DNA of 64,000 nt from Plastoroseomonas arctica. GTDB lineage: Bacteria; Pseudomonadota; Alphaproteobacteria; Acetobacterales; Acetobacteraceae. Where the stretch lies: assembly GCF_018128965.1 (NCBI RefSeq), contig NZ_JAAEDH010000010.1, forward strand, positions 62,001 to 126,000. Direction: 5' to 3'. Positions 8,902 to 17,983 of this stretch are shown piece after piece. The number at the start of each line of letters is the position of its first letter. The first letter of the stretch is position 1. Made by a program: the position numbers and the translations under genes. A model generated the notes under the pieces. The model did no database searches, was not told the origin of the DNA, and saw only the letters and a list, made by a program, of their open reading frames with translations.

Positions 8902-8956
8902 CCTATGCTCCGCGCGGTCGCGAGGGTGTTGGCACCACCCCGTCGCTGCAGCGGCC

Positions 8957-9712
8957 TCACGGCGAAGCCTGTACCGGCACTCCAAGGCGGCCGAGGCCTG
9001 GAAGCTTGATGGCCGGACGGCGGATATCCACGCCAATCACCGCGCCCAGGAGGTTGATTTCGAGCCCCTCCACCCAGGCCAGCGTCAGACCGACGTAGCC
9101 GCCGAGGCTCAACCGCAGTCCCGTTCCTGACGCTGTCGCCCGAAGCCAGCGTCCGTCATACGGGTAGTCCTTGCCGATCGCGTTGGGGGGCAACACCGCC
9201 CCGGCCTCGGGCACCGCGTCGAGGATGGCGGCGACGAAGGTGTTGGAGTTGGGGCCAGGCCAGGCGCGGTAGTCGCCAAGCTGGCGCCAGGCATAGGTGT
9301 CGATGGCATTCTGCATCCGCGGGATCATCGCCGCGGCTGCGGCGCCGTCCGTGGCGAAGACGATGTCCGGCGTGCCGCCAAACCAACGCCCATCGGATGT
9401 GAAGCCATTCATCCGAACCGGATCACCCCATGCGGTGTAATCGTAGCGTGTGTAGCTGGCGGCTCCCTCCGGCTTGAAGACGATCCAGCTATGGACCGCG
9501 ACGATGCCTCGCCAGCGCACCGCGGGCGCTGCGAAGACGCGCACGACCGCGGCCGGGTGCCCTGCCGCCGGCGGGAGGTGGCCGATGCTCGACCGATCTG
9601 CCCGGCTCCAGTCTTCGCCCGTGGCCTTCGCCTGGTGCAGGACGGCTGCGATGGCAACCGGGAGGAGAATGAGGAGCCCCAAAAGGGCGAGAACGAAGCG
9701 GGGCGAGATCAT
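8957..9712 (-). CDS. DUF3750-family membrane-anchored protein
   Basis: This is a 251-residue protein with one N-terminal membrane segment (FVLALLGLLILLPVAIAAVL) and a soluble domain of the DUF3750 kind: VAVHSWIVFKPEGAASYTRY, then AWPGPNSNTFVAAI and IGKDYPYDGRW. The NSNTF and GxD patterns recall NlpC/P60-like papain folds, so a peptidase- or amidase-like role is possible but unproven. The ATG at 9712 just precedes the membrane segment. A longer frame reaching 9871 has no credible N-terminus and is rejected. Confidence 0.8.
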   Translation of the reverse strand: MISPRFVLALLGLLILLPVAIAAVLHQAKATGEDWSRADRSSIGHLPPAAGHPAAVVRVFAAPAVRWRGIVAVHSWIVFKPEGAASYTRYDYTAWGDPVRMNGFTSDGRWFGGTPDIVFATDGAAAAAMIPRMQNAIDTYAWRQLGDYRAWPGPNSNTFVAAILDAVPEAGAVLPPNAIGKDYPYDGRWLRATASGTGLRLSLGGYVGLTLAWVEGLEINLLGAVIGVDIRRPAIKLPGLGRLGVPVQASP

Positions 9713-9909
9713 CTGTCGAAAATGTCTGTCGCAAGTCGCACCCGGGCACAAGGCATGCGTATCGAAGCCCCTGGTCTCCGCCGATCGACGGTGGTCGGCC
9801 AGGCTTCGTCTGAAAAGCGCCTCCGGTCTTGACCGTCGCGCCACCGGGCGTGACCGTGGGTTCGGGCTCAAGGCTCAGACCGGCTTGCAGCGCCATCGGA
9901 GATACGCAG

Positions 9910-10902
9910 ATGATCAGTCGTCGTTTGTTCGGGGCCGCTGCCCTCGCAGTTCCCGCCCTGTCCGCCGCCCACGGTCAGGCGCCAGGCTTCCCCACCCGTC
10001 CGATCCGCCTGGTTGTGCCCTTCGCGCCGGGCGGAGCCGTGGATCTGACGGGCCGCTTCCTCGGGGAGCGGCTGCAGGCCAGCCTCGGGCAGAACATCGT
10101 GGTGGAGAACCGCGGTGGGGCCGGCGGCAACCTCGGCGCGGATCTCGTCGCCAAGGCCGAGAAGGATGGCCATACATTGCTGCTCGGCTCGGCCTCCATC
10201 CTCTGCGCCAACAAGTTCCTCTACCGCCGGTCCATGCCGTTGGACCCGGTTCGGGATCTGGCGCCCGTGACGCGCGTGGCGACCGGGACGGTGTTGCTGA
10301 TCGTAAACTCCGACCGTCCATGGCGGCGTTTTGACGAACTCGTCGCGGCCGCCAAGCGCGAACCCGGGCGGTTGACGATGGGGTCCTCGGGTACCGGAAC
10401 CGTCAGTCACCTGGCGATCGAATCGCTCAAGCGCGCCGCCGGCATCGACATCACCCATGTGCCCTATCGCGGCGGCGGTCCAGCGTTCCAGGATCTCTAC
10501 GCGGGCAACATCGACATGATGTTCGACGTCATCCCTGCGGCGATGCCCAATGTGCGCGAGGGCAAGTTCCGTCCTCTCGCCGTTGGGAGCGCCGAGCGCA
10601 TCACCTATGTCCCGGAGCTGCGCGACGTGCCCGGGATGAAGGAGCTGCTGCCCGAGTCCAATATCGACATGCAAAGCTGGTATGGCATCAACGCACCGAG
10701 CGGCACGCCTGCCGATCGCATCCAGATTCTGCATCGCGGCATCACGCAGATCGTGCGCTCCGACGCCTTTCGGCAGCGCATGGAGCCCATCGGCTTCACC
10801 CCGATCGCCGACGATACGCCAGCGGCCTACGGCACATACATCATGGAGCAGGAGAGGGTGTGGCAGCGCCTGGTGGAAATCTCCGGAGCGACACTGGACT
10901 AG
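9910..10902 (+). CDS. Tripartite tricarboxylate transporter (Bug/TctC) family substrate-binding protein
   Basis: This is a 330-residue exported binding protein. The signal MISRRLFGAAALAVPALSAA ends near AHGQA. The family pattern is clear: IRLVVPFAPGGAVDLTGRFL, QNIVVENRGGAGGNLGADLV, ITHVPYRGGGPAFQDLYAG, and the closing QRMEPIGFTPIADDTPAAYG. GGAG lies eight bases before the ATG at 9910. It stands alone between the divergent DUF3750 gene and a LysR gene that converges from the right, with no permease nearby. Confidence 0.92.
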   Translation: MISRRLFGAAALAVPALSAAHGQAPGFPTRPIRLVVPFAPGGAVDLTGRFLGERLQASLGQNIVVENRGGAGGNLGADLVAKAEKDGHTLLLGSASILCANKFLYRRSMPLDPVRDLAPVTRVATGTVLLIVNSDRPWRRFDELVAAAKREPGRLTMGSSGTGTVSHLAIESLKRAAGIDITHVPYRGGGPAFQDLYAGNIDMMFDVIPAAMPNVREGKFRPLAVGSAERITYVPELRDVPGMKELLPESNIDMQSWYGINAPSGTPADRIQILHRGITQIVRSDAFRQRMEPIGFTPIADDTPAAYGTYIMEQERVWQRLVEISGATLD

Positions 10903-11013
10903 GCGTCGCTTGGTCACCGGCACCCAGCCTTCTAGGCGGCGCTGGTGCAGACGCCATAACCTTTTGCGTGCTAGGTCTGCTGGCGGGCAGGAACGACAAG
11001 GCTTGGAAAACCA

Positions 11014-11055
11014 ACTGGAGCAGCGGTTGGAACCGGAATACAACCTTATCTGAAG
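11014..11055. repeat. 42-bp repeat, copy A (partner at 38042-38083)
   Basis: The segment starting ACTGGAGCAGCGGTTGGAAC matches 38042-38083 at 36 of 42 positions by hand alignment. Both copies lie in non-coding DNA and contain an imperfect hairpin (GGTTG...CAACC here). Flanking sequences do not match, so the repeated unit is about 42 bp. Its nature is unknown. Confidence 0.6.
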
Positions 11056-11118
11056 GCGTATGTGGCGCATTTGCGCTCCAGTGCCTACCTGACGGCGCAC
11101 ACTCGATTCTGGGCTGGT

Positions 11119-12039
11119 TCAGCGCGGCGCCCGATCCCTCGCAGCACGGCGGACCAGGCTCACGAAGTGCCGTACAATTCCTGAAAGATCATCGCGACGC
11201 GCAGCGATGCTGAGGAAGGCCTTTGCCTGCGCAGCGCCCGCAAGGTCCCGGTAGGTCACGCCCTCCAGCTTCATGCGCCGCATGGACGCCGGAACCAGCG
11301 TGACGCCGAAGCCGGTGGCCACAAGGCTCAGCGCGGTGCTGATGCGCGGCGCCTCTAGGCCGATCTGCAGGCCGAAGCCGGCCCGAAGGCACGCTGCGGC
11401 CATTGCCTCGTAAAGGGCCGGCCCCTGGTCGCGCGCATAGGCGATGAAGGTCTCGCCGGCGAGCGCACGCAAGGGCAGCGCGGTATCCTGGCTGTCCCCG
11501 CTCCCGGCCAGGGGGTGTCCGCTCGGTAGCGCGGCCACCATGGGCTCCTCCAGTAGCGGATAGATCACGAGAGCCTCCGGCGCGGCGATGGACGCTCGGA
11601 TGAAGGCCACGTCCATCTGCCCGCCTCGCAACTGCTCCAAGGTCTCCTTGCGGAGGCTCTCCTCCATCGTGAGGGAGACCATCGGGTAGGCCGCGCGGAA
11701 GGCCAGGATGACCTGCGGTACGAAGGGGTGGAACGGCGCCGTCGGCGGAACCGAAAGCCGGAGATGGCCCTGCTCGCCGCGGGCGGCCCGCTTTGCAGCC
11801 TGGACCCCCTGTTCAACGCGCGCCAGGGCGGCGCGCGCATCCTCGATGAAGCCGCGGCCGGCTTCGGTCAGTTGGACGCCGCGCGGCAGCCGGCGAAACA
11901 GCTGGACCCCGAGTTCGCGCTCGAGCGCCCGGATCTGATGGCTGAGCGGCGGCTGCTGGATGCCGAGCCGCTCGGCGGCGCGGGTGATGTGCCCCTCCTC
12001 GGCGACGGCGACGAAATAGCGGAGGTGACGGAGCTCCAT
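11119..12039 (-). CDS. LysR-family transcriptional regulator (CatR/BenM-like subtype)
   Basis: This is a 306-residue regulator. The N-terminus MELRHLRYFVAVAEEGHITR and the QQPPLSHQIRALE recognition helix are typical of the CatR/BenM/CbnR branch, whose members often respond to aromatic-acid breakdown products. An effector domain follows (HLRLSVPPTAPFHPFVPQVI and GQMDVAFIRASI). It is divergent from the Bug gene at 12180 across 140 bases, with a T-N11-A inverted repeat directly upstream of its own start. It likely controls that gene and itself. Confidence 0.92.
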   Translation of the reverse strand: MELRHLRYFVAVAEEGHITRAAERLGIQQPPLSHQIRALERELGVQLFRRLPRGVQLTEAGRGFIEDARAALARVEQGVQAAKRAARGEQGHLRLSVPPTAPFHPFVPQVILAFRAAYPMVSLTMEESLRKETLEQLRGGQMDVAFIRASIAAPEALVIYPLLEEPMVAALPSGHPLAGSGDSQDTALPLRALAGETFIAYARDQGPALYEAMAAACLRAGFGLQIGLEAPRISTALSLVATGFGVTLVPASMRRMKLEGVTYRDLAGAAQAKAFLSIAARRDDLSGIVRHFVSLVRRAARDRAPR

Positions 12040-12040
12040 G

Positions 12041-12059
12041 CCATATGTCCTGTGTATGG
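12041..12059. promoter_or_regulatory. Candidate LysR operator (T-N11-A inverted repeat)
   Basis: CCATA at 12041-12045 and TATGG at 12055-12059 form an interrupted palindrome containing the T-N11-A pattern bound by LysR proteins. It begins two bases upstream of the LysR start and about 120 bases before the divergent Bug gene, fitting autoregulation. The call rests on motif and position only. Confidence 0.35.
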
Positions 12060-12179
12060 GTTTCGAGGTTTGCCCATTGTGGCCGATCTATCGAGCGCGA
12101 TGGTAGAAACGCGTCACACCGGGTTCCCGTCGCCGCAGCATTGCCGCCGGTGAACCACTGACATGCGAGGAGCCACATC

Positions 12180-13163
12180 ATGGATCTACTTCGCCGAACT
12201 CTCGTGCAGAGCACAGTCGCCAGCTTCACGCCGCCGCTCATCCTCCCGCGTGCAGCGCGTGCCGGAACCTACCCATCGCGCCCGGTTCGCCTGATCTCCG
12301 GCTTTGCCCCTGGCGGGCCGATGGATATCGTGGCGCGCCTCCTGAGCGGGTGGCTTGCCGCGCGGCTCGGCCAGCCCGTCATCGTCGAGAACCGTCCGGG
12401 CGCCGGCGGCAATCTCGGCACCGAAGCCGTCGTCCGCGCCCCGCCCGACGGGCACACGCTTCTCATCTGCGGCCCGGTGAACACGATCAACGGGGCACTC
12501 TACAGGCAGCTTCCCTTCGACTTCGCCCGCGACATCGCGCCCGTCGCCGGCCTCGTGCGGGTTCCCCTCGTGATGGTGGTGCATCCCTCGGTCCCGGTTG
12601 CAACGGTTCCGGACTTCATCGCGCACGCAAGGAGCAGGTCTCACCCGCTCGCCATGGCCTCCGCGGGCAACGGCACGCCGCAGCACGTCTCCGGCGAACT
12701 GTTCAAGATGATGGCCGGCATCGACCTGCTCCACGTACCGTATCGGGGATCAGCGCCGGCGCTGACCGATCTGCTTGGTGGCCAAGCCGTGCAGGTGATG
12801 TTCGACGCAGTGCCTTCGGTGGTCGCGCACATTCGCGGCGGCGCTCTGCGCGCATTGGCAGTCACGACCACCACCCGCTCGGACGCACTGGCGGGTACCC
12901 CTGTGCTGGCCGAGTTCTTGCCCGGCTACGAGGCGAGTACCTGGTATGGCGTCGGTGCCCCGCAGGGCACACCTGCCGCAGTCGTTGAACGGCTGAATCG
13001 CGAGACCAACACCGGCCTCGCCGATCCCGGGTTGGCGGCGCAGTTCGCCAACCTCGGAGCAACGCCCATGCCAGGCACGCCGGCCGACCTCGGCAGACTG
13101 ATCGCCGAGGAGACCGAAAAGTGGGGCCGGGTGGTGCGTGCGGCTGGCGTCCGGGTGGATTGA
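12180..13163 (+). CDS. Tripartite tricarboxylate transporter (Bug/TctC) family substrate-binding protein
   Basis: This is a 327-residue exported binding protein. The N-terminus (MDLLRRTLVQSTVASFTPPL) followed by ARAGTYPSRP forms the export region. The Bug core is present: VRLISGFAPGGPMDIVARLL, QPVIVENRPGAGGNLGTEAV, LLHVPYRGSAPALTDLLGG. A strong GAGGAG-like site precedes the ATG. It is followed 18 bases later by an ABC-type binding protein gene on the same strand, so the two probably form an operon controlled by the divergent LysR protein. Confidence 0.92.
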   Translation: MDLLRRTLVQSTVASFTPPLILPRAARAGTYPSRPVRLISGFAPGGPMDIVARLLSGWLAARLGQPVIVENRPGAGGNLGTEAVVRAPPDGHTLLICGPVNTINGALYRQLPFDFARDIAPVAGLVRVPLVMVVHPSVPVATVPDFIAHARSRSHPLAMASAGNGTPQHVSGELFKMMAGIDLLHVPYRGSAPALTDLLGGQAVQVMFDAVPSVVAHIRGGALRALAVTTTTRSDALAGTPVLAEFLPGYEASTWYGVGAPQGTPAAVVERLNRETNTGLADPGLAAQFANLGATPMPGTPADLGRLIAEETEKWGRVVRAAGVRVD

Positions 13164-13181
13164 GAGGGTGTGGGCGGTACC

Positions 13182-14102
13182 ATGAAGAACAGCAGTGCTT
13201 TGCCAAAGACGGGTTCAGTGGCACGGATCGGGGTTCTTCTGACCGACGATGCAGCGCATCCGAACTACGCGGCGCTGCGCGATGGCCTTGAGGCACTCGG
13301 GCTTATCGACGGCAAGACCATCGCCATCGAGGCGCGCTTCGCCGAAGGCCGCCTAGATCGGTTGCCCCGGCTCGCGGCCGAGCTTGCCGCGCTGCCGGTC
13401 GACATCATCGCCGCCGTCGGTGCCGTGCACTGCCGCGTGGCCCAGCAGGTGGCATCCCACCTGCCCATCATCTTCGCGGTAGTCGTGGATCCGGTCGCTG
13501 TCGGCCTGGTCGCGAATGCCGAGCGTCCCGGAGGCAACGCGACGGGCGTCACCAATTTTGATCCGTCCCAGGCGCGGGAAGAGCTTCTGCTGCTCAGAAA
13601 AGTCATCCCGAATCTTCAACGCATCGCAATCCTGGGCGATGGAGGCGCACCTGACGCACTGCCTCGCGCGGCTTGCGCCGCAGCAAAAGCGCTGGGCATG
13701 CAGGCCCAACTGCATCTGCCGCGCAGCCCCGAAGACTTGGAGAGTGTCTTTTCTGCGATGCGGGATGCGGGTGCCGACGCGCTGGTGGCACTTGGGGTGC
13801 CGATCGTGAACACGCATGGGGCCTATATCGCCGCCTCGGCCCGGGCGGCTCGCTTGCCGACCATCATTGCGCGGGATGGGGCAAGGTTTGGGCCATTGCT
13901 GGCACACGGTACGAGTTTCGCCACTGCCGTGCGGCGGATGTCCGAGATGATTGACCGGGTGCTGAAGGGTGAGCGCCCGGGGGAGATACCGGTCGCGCGC
14001 GTCTTCGAACCGGAGCTGGTCGTGAATCTCGCGGTGGCAAGGGAAATCGGGGTCACGATCCCGCCTGAACTCGGCGCGCGAGCCGTACAGGGCATCACAT
14101 GA
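13182..14102 (+). CDS. ABC transporter substrate-binding protein (PF04392/TrpX-like type)
   Basis: This is a 306-residue protein with a periplasmic-binding fold: ARIGVLLTDDAAHPNYAALR, then LPVDIIAAVGAVHCRVAQQV, VVDPVAVGLVANAERPGGNA and GATGVTNF-like turns, and a closing GVTIPPELGARA. This is the pattern of the ABC_sub_bind family associated with amino-acid or aromatic ligands. No clear signal peptide is seen: the start is short and polar (MKNSSALPKTGSVAR), which is odd for a periplasmic protein. An upstream ATG at 13170 adds only four residues. No ABC permease or ATPase gene follows, so its partner lies elsewhere or it acts alone. Confidence 0.85.
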   Translation: MKNSSALPKTGSVARIGVLLTDDAAHPNYAALRDGLEALGLIDGKTIAIEARFAEGRLDRLPRLAAELAALPVDIIAAVGAVHCRVAQQVASHLPIIFAVVVDPVAVGLVANAERPGGNATGVTNFDPSQAREELLLLRKVIPNLQRIAILGDGGAPDALPRAACAAAKALGMQAQLHLPRSPEDLESVFSAMRDAGADALVALGVPIVNTHGAYIAASARAARLPTIIARDGARFGPLLAHGTSFATAVRRMSEMIDRVLKGERPGEIPVARVFEPELVVNLAVAREIGVTIPPELGARAVQGIT

Positions 14103-14694
14103 AGCCCCGCATCACCCATCGTCGCGGAGACCGACGATCGTGGTTCGAAGATAGCGACCGTGGCAACTTGGTGAGGGCGGGCGTGCGCGGCTGCTTGAGC
14201 GGTCCGTACCAAAGTGTTCGCTCCAGAATTACCGATTCGGGCAAGTGGGGTTCGAACCACGGCAAGCGCTCGCCGCGCTGAAACCGGCCATTTACCTAGG
14301 TTTTTGAGTTTCACACTTAAACGGCCAAGTCAGAAGGTCTGGACATAATCGGCCTCCGGAGAGCGATTTTCGACCGGCTCTGCCTCTGGCCAGTCCCCAG
14401 GTCTGCCCAAAAACGCGAGGAAACCTGCCACTTAGCGCGGTGCCAGGTCAGGCGTAGAGCACGGCTCGTATGGGAACTGGCGGAGGAGGTGCGACCGGAT
14501 ACGAACGGTCTCTAGGCTGGAGCCTTGGAGAGCGGGGCGTTCACTTGGCACTTGCGCCGAAGTGGTCGCTCGCGCGAAGTCGGGACCGCGATGGAACTCC
14601 AATGCTTCCTTACCCAATTCGGGCAGCTGCGTTAGCCTTTCGCTGGGCGACCGGATGCCACGGCCTGCCCGGCACAGACAAAGCGAGCTAACCT
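14103..14694. other. Intergenic region without a recognised gene
   Basis: These 592 bases lie between the ABC-type binding protein and the BLUF gene. A GGTTCGAACC palindrome near 14250 resembles a tRNA T-arm, but no acceptor stem, D-arm or anticodon arm can be folded around it on either strand. Short open frames have no recognisable content. Confidence 0.5.
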
Positions 14695-15180
14695 ATGTTC
14701 GACGAGTTCGGTTTTCCACGCGACGCTGACTCAGACTACGCCGCGCCCATTCTTGGTACTTTCGTATACTGCAGCCGTGCCGCCGAAGGCGTCGACGACG
14801 CCGAGGTCGGCCGCATTATCGAGTGGTCTCAGCGCCGCAATGTCGCCCGCGACATCACCGGGGTGCTGGTTTTCGGCAGCGGCGTCTTCTTCCAATGGAT
14901 CGAGGGGCCGCCCGCCCAGCTTGAGAAACTGATCGCGAGCCTTCATGGCGATCTGCGCCATCACGACATCGTCACGCTAGACCGGAGTGTGGAGAAGCGC
15001 TCGCGTCTGTATCCGAATTGGGAGATGGAGCTCGTCGGGGCCGACGACATCCGCGCGGTCCTGCAGGAGGCGCTCGAGAGCGCCGAAGACGAAAACAACA
15101 TCGCAGCACTGAGGCGTATTCTCGAGCACCTGGATTCGGGTCCGGTGGATACGCTCCACCCTTTTGCCACGAAGCGGTAG
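14695..15180 (+). CDS. BLUF-domain blue-light sensor protein
   Basis: This is a 161-residue protein in which almost everything is one BLUF (sensor of blue light using FAD) domain. The photocycle residues align: Y25 (in FVYCSRAA), N49 (in RRNVARDITG), Q67 (in FFQWIEG), and W109/M111 (in YPNWEMEL). The flavin-bound Tyr-Gln pair should therefore be functional. A short helical tail (residues about 120-150) replaces any fused output domain, so signalling would be through a partner protein. Its nearest regulator gene is the winged-helix/TPR protein downstream on the opposite strand, but no direct link is shown. Confidence 0.92.
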   Translation: MFDEFGFPRDADSDYAAPILGTFVYCSRAAEGVDDAEVGRIIEWSQRRNVARDITGVLVFGSGVFFQWIEGPPAQLEKLIASLHGDLRHHDIVTLDRSVEKRSRLYPNWEMELVGADDIRAVLQEALESAEDENNIAALRRILEHLDSGPVDTLHPFATKR

Positions 15181-15696
15181 ATTCTTGTGGTGGTAGCTAG
15201 ACCGATTTCCTGAACGACTTCCAAGGGCTCGTCGGCCAGCATAACCTGATCGTGCGTCGGGGTTGTTCGTCGCACTAAGCCGATGCGCGAAGCGCGAAGG
15301 CTGCTGAAGCGCATTGGCGTTGTGGTGCGCCCCCGGCCCGATGACGGCCTGCCGAACGTTCCGCTTCAGCGGCCGGGCCTGGAGATGAAGGTTCCGTGGC
15401 GCGCCGGATTGGAAATGCCCTCTTTGCCGCGCTCGCCAGGGCAATCATCATCACCTCGTTGCGTTCCTTACTTCCCTAATCCGTGCGGTGTGCTCGCCGC
15501 ACGCCAGCGGCGCCAGATCCGACATCGGATCGGACCAAAAGGTCGTCTCGCGAATTCACACATCATCGCCACATTGGGCAGGGCCGGCGTGCCCTGAAGC
15601 GCGGCGCGGCGGGCTGACGGGAAACAGAGGTTGATGCGGTGGATCCGCAGCAACGCATAGCCACGATAGCCTGGCCGAATTTCCGAGGCCCAAAGA
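15181..15696. other. Intergenic region between convergent genes
   Basis: These 516 bases separate the convergent BLUF and winged-helix/TPR genes. No frame with a plausible start or recognisable domain was found on either strand. Confidence 0.5.
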
Positions 15697-17271
15697 TCAG
15701 TCCGGCAGGCCCGCGATCCGCAACCGCTCGACGTACAGGTCGCGCATCGCGCCCTGCTGCGGCGTGCGCGCCAGCAAGCCGCCAAGGGTGAAGCCTGGCT
15801 CGCGCTCCAGCAGGCGCCTTGCAATTTCGTGCGCCTCGTGCGGCTTCTCCAATGCGACCAGGCTCGCGATCAGGGTGCGCAAGCTGTACGAAAACTGCGG
15901 ATTGGCGCTTAACGATGCGCGCGCGCATGCTTCCGCGCGCTCGAATGCGCCATTCGTATAGTATGCCTGAGCAAGGATGTGCTCGTGCCAGAAAGTCAGG
16001 TCGTCCCTGGGCGCCAGGCGCACGGCGCGCTCCGCCCATCGGACCGCCTCGGGACCCTCATCAAGCCAGCAGCGCAGCGCGGCGCCCCAGGTCCACGCGA
16101 TCGCGCAACTCGGGCTGATGGACACCGCCTGGCCGAGCATGAGTCGTGCCGGCTCGAACTTGTGTTCGGTGTAACCCTGCATGAAGCCGCTCAGCGCCAT
16201 CGCGAATGCGTCACGACTGTTTCGCAGCAATGCGGCGCCCGACAGGCGCCGCGCGGCCTCGGAATCGGCAGCTATGTCCTCCGCCCAGCCCCGAGCGACG
16301 CGCAGCGTATGCCACCAGGCTGCATAGCTGTGCGGCAGCGCGCTGTGCGGATCCGCCCGCATCGCCAACTCCAAAAAGCCGTACGCGTCGTTGAATGAGG
16401 CTTTGTCCATTGGGCGCATCCGGTCCAGCGCGCGCAAAACCAGATCATAGGCCGTCAGACTGGCGGGCGGTTTGCGCAGGCTGCGGCCGATCTCGTGCTG
16501 GCGTAGTTGTGGCACAATCACCGCGACCACCTGCTCGGCAATGCGGTCCTGCAACGCGAACAGGTCGTCAATCTCGACCTCGTGGCGGTCGACGTGCAGG
16601 ATGATGTTGCTCGCCGCTTCGGTCAGTTCGGTACTGACCCGCAGCCGCCCACCGGAGCGGCGTACGCCGCCATACAGCACATAGCGCACGCCTAGTTCTT
16701 TCCCGACCGCCCGCGCATCGAGGGAGACATCCGCGAAGGCCAAAGCCGAGTCGCGGCTGATCACCAACAGGCCGTCGACGCCAGACAAGACATGGACGAT
16801 GCCTTCGATGATGCCGTCGGCAAAATAGGCATTGATCTTGGCGCCGCGGTCCTGGCGGAACGGCAGCACGGCTATTGAAGGGCGGTCATCACTGCGAGGC
16901 GACAGAATGCCGGGCGTCGGCGTGATCGGCTGCTCCGTGATCAGCTCTGCGTCCAGCAGGTAGCCACGGCGCGGCAGGGTTCGCAGAAGGTGCGGCCTGG
17001 CCTTGCGCAGCGCATGCCGGATTTCGGACACGCATTGCGTCAGGCTGTCATCAGAGACGGCGAGATTCGGCCAGACGGCATCCAGCAGCGCCGAGCGCGA
17101 CACCACCTCACCGGCTCTCAGGAGCAGATGCGCCAGCACCGCGGCGGTCTTGGGGCGCAGCACCACCTCGCAGGCGCCGTCCGAGAGAGCGCCGCGGGTG
17201 GTGTCGAGTGTGAAGCTGCCGAAGCGCATCGATTTCGAACCGATCCCGCCTTGTCGCTCACCCTCATGCAT
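15697..17271 (-). CDS. Winged-helix (OmpR/CadC-type) regulator with TolB-like and TPR domains
   Basis: This is a protein of about 524 residues in three parts. Residues 15-105 form a trans_reg_C winged helix (LRPKTAAVLAHLLLRAGEVV, LLDAVWPNLAVSDDSLTQ, RTLPRRGYLLD). Residues about 130-250 resemble the TolB-like domain of adenylate-cyclase-associated regulators (RPSIAVLPFRQD, YFADGI, LGVRYVLYGGVRRSGGRL). The rest is helical TPR-like repeats. No transmembrane segment separates the DNA-binding and sensor parts, unlike CadC, so it should be cytosolic. Alternative starts at 17325 and 17229 exist; 17271 is a compromise. Target genes unknown. Confidence 0.85.
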   Translation of the reverse strand: MHEGERQGGIGSKSMRFGSFTLDTTRGALSDGACEVVLRPKTAAVLAHLLLRAGEVVSRSALLDAVWPNLAVSDDSLTQCVSEIRHALRKARPHLLRTLPRRGYLLDAELITEQPITPTPGILSPRSDDRPSIAVLPFRQDRGAKINAYFADGIIEGIVHVLSGVDGLLVISRDSALAFADVSLDARAVGKELGVRYVLYGGVRRSGGRLRVSTELTEAASNIILHVDRHEVEIDDLFALQDRIAEQVVAVIVPQLRQHEIGRSLRKPPASLTAYDLVLRALDRMRPMDKASFNDAYGFLELAMRADPHSALPHSYAAWWHTLRVARGWAEDIAADSEAARRLSGAALLRNSRDAFAMALSGFMQGYTEHKFEPARLMLGQAVSISPSCAIAWTWGAALRCWLDEGPEAVRWAERAVRLAPRDDLTFWHEHILAQAYYTNGAFERAEACARASLSANPQFSYSLRTLIASLVALEKPHEAHEIARRLLEREPGFTLGGLLARTPQQGAMRDLYVERLRIAGLPD

Positions 17272-17746
17272 GCCGTCGATTCCTTTGCTCGATCGCCACC
17301 CGCATTTCTCATGCCATCTGTACACATTGTCGGATGGAGATCCTCCCTGCCTAGCGATCTCACCAGTGATCCCAAATTTCAGCGGCGATCATTCCCCAAG
17401 CGAATAATCGCGATCGGAAGTTTCGGATATTCTTCGGACCATTCTAAGGACATGAACCGCAGACAAGTGGCTTGCTGTCGCAATGAGAGAGCTGGCGAAA
17501 CAGCATTGCAGCCAACCACTTAGGGGGCAGGCTCCGCCGGAGGGCGCTTGCCGCCCGCACGCCACCAACGCCTTGGCGCGGCGGTGCGTCCAACTGCCTT
17601 CGCCCCCTGTGCCGCACTGCATGGCCCCTTCAAGGGGCGCCCCATGATGACAGCTCCCGAAGACTCAGCCCGCCATGCTGCCGCACAACGTTCGGCGATG
17701 ACGGAGGTGAAGCCACGCCAGAAAACCAGATCGAGCGAGGACCAGC

Positions 17747-17983
17747 ATGTCGACGAAGCACGCTCCAGATCCATCCACGACGATGCTCGAAACGGTGGCC
17801 GAGCCGCATTCCCGGGCCATGGCGCTCCAGGAGTGGCTAGACGGACACCCGGAGCTTTGGTGCGTCGGTCACGGCGTTCAGACGGAGATCTTCGAGCAGT
17901 ATACGGGCCATATTCGCCTCGCTGGTGGCCATCGCCCCAACGTCCACGTCGTCGCGCGATCCGTCCCGGGAGCCACCGACTAA
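17747..17983 (+). CDS. Small hypothetical protein (78 aa)
   Basis: A 78-residue acidic/neutral frame with a GAGGA element close to the ATG. It contains EWLDGHPELWCVGHGVQTEI and no signal peptide or membrane segment. The family is not recognised. Composition (balanced, with Trp, Cys and Tyr) looks more like a real protein than the Arg-rich shadows nearby. It could also be a fragment of a larger lost gene, as the surrounding 1.5 kb is otherwise empty. Confidence 0.45.
   Translation: MSTKHAPDPSTTMLETVAEPHSRAMALQEWLDGHPELWCVGHGVQTEIFEQYTGHIRLAGGHRPNVHVVARSVPGATD

Noticed and set aside
14180-14290. Possible tRNA around a GGTTCGAACC T-arm-like palindrome
   Set aside because: No acceptor stem, D-arm or anticodon stem could be paired on either strand at the required distances.
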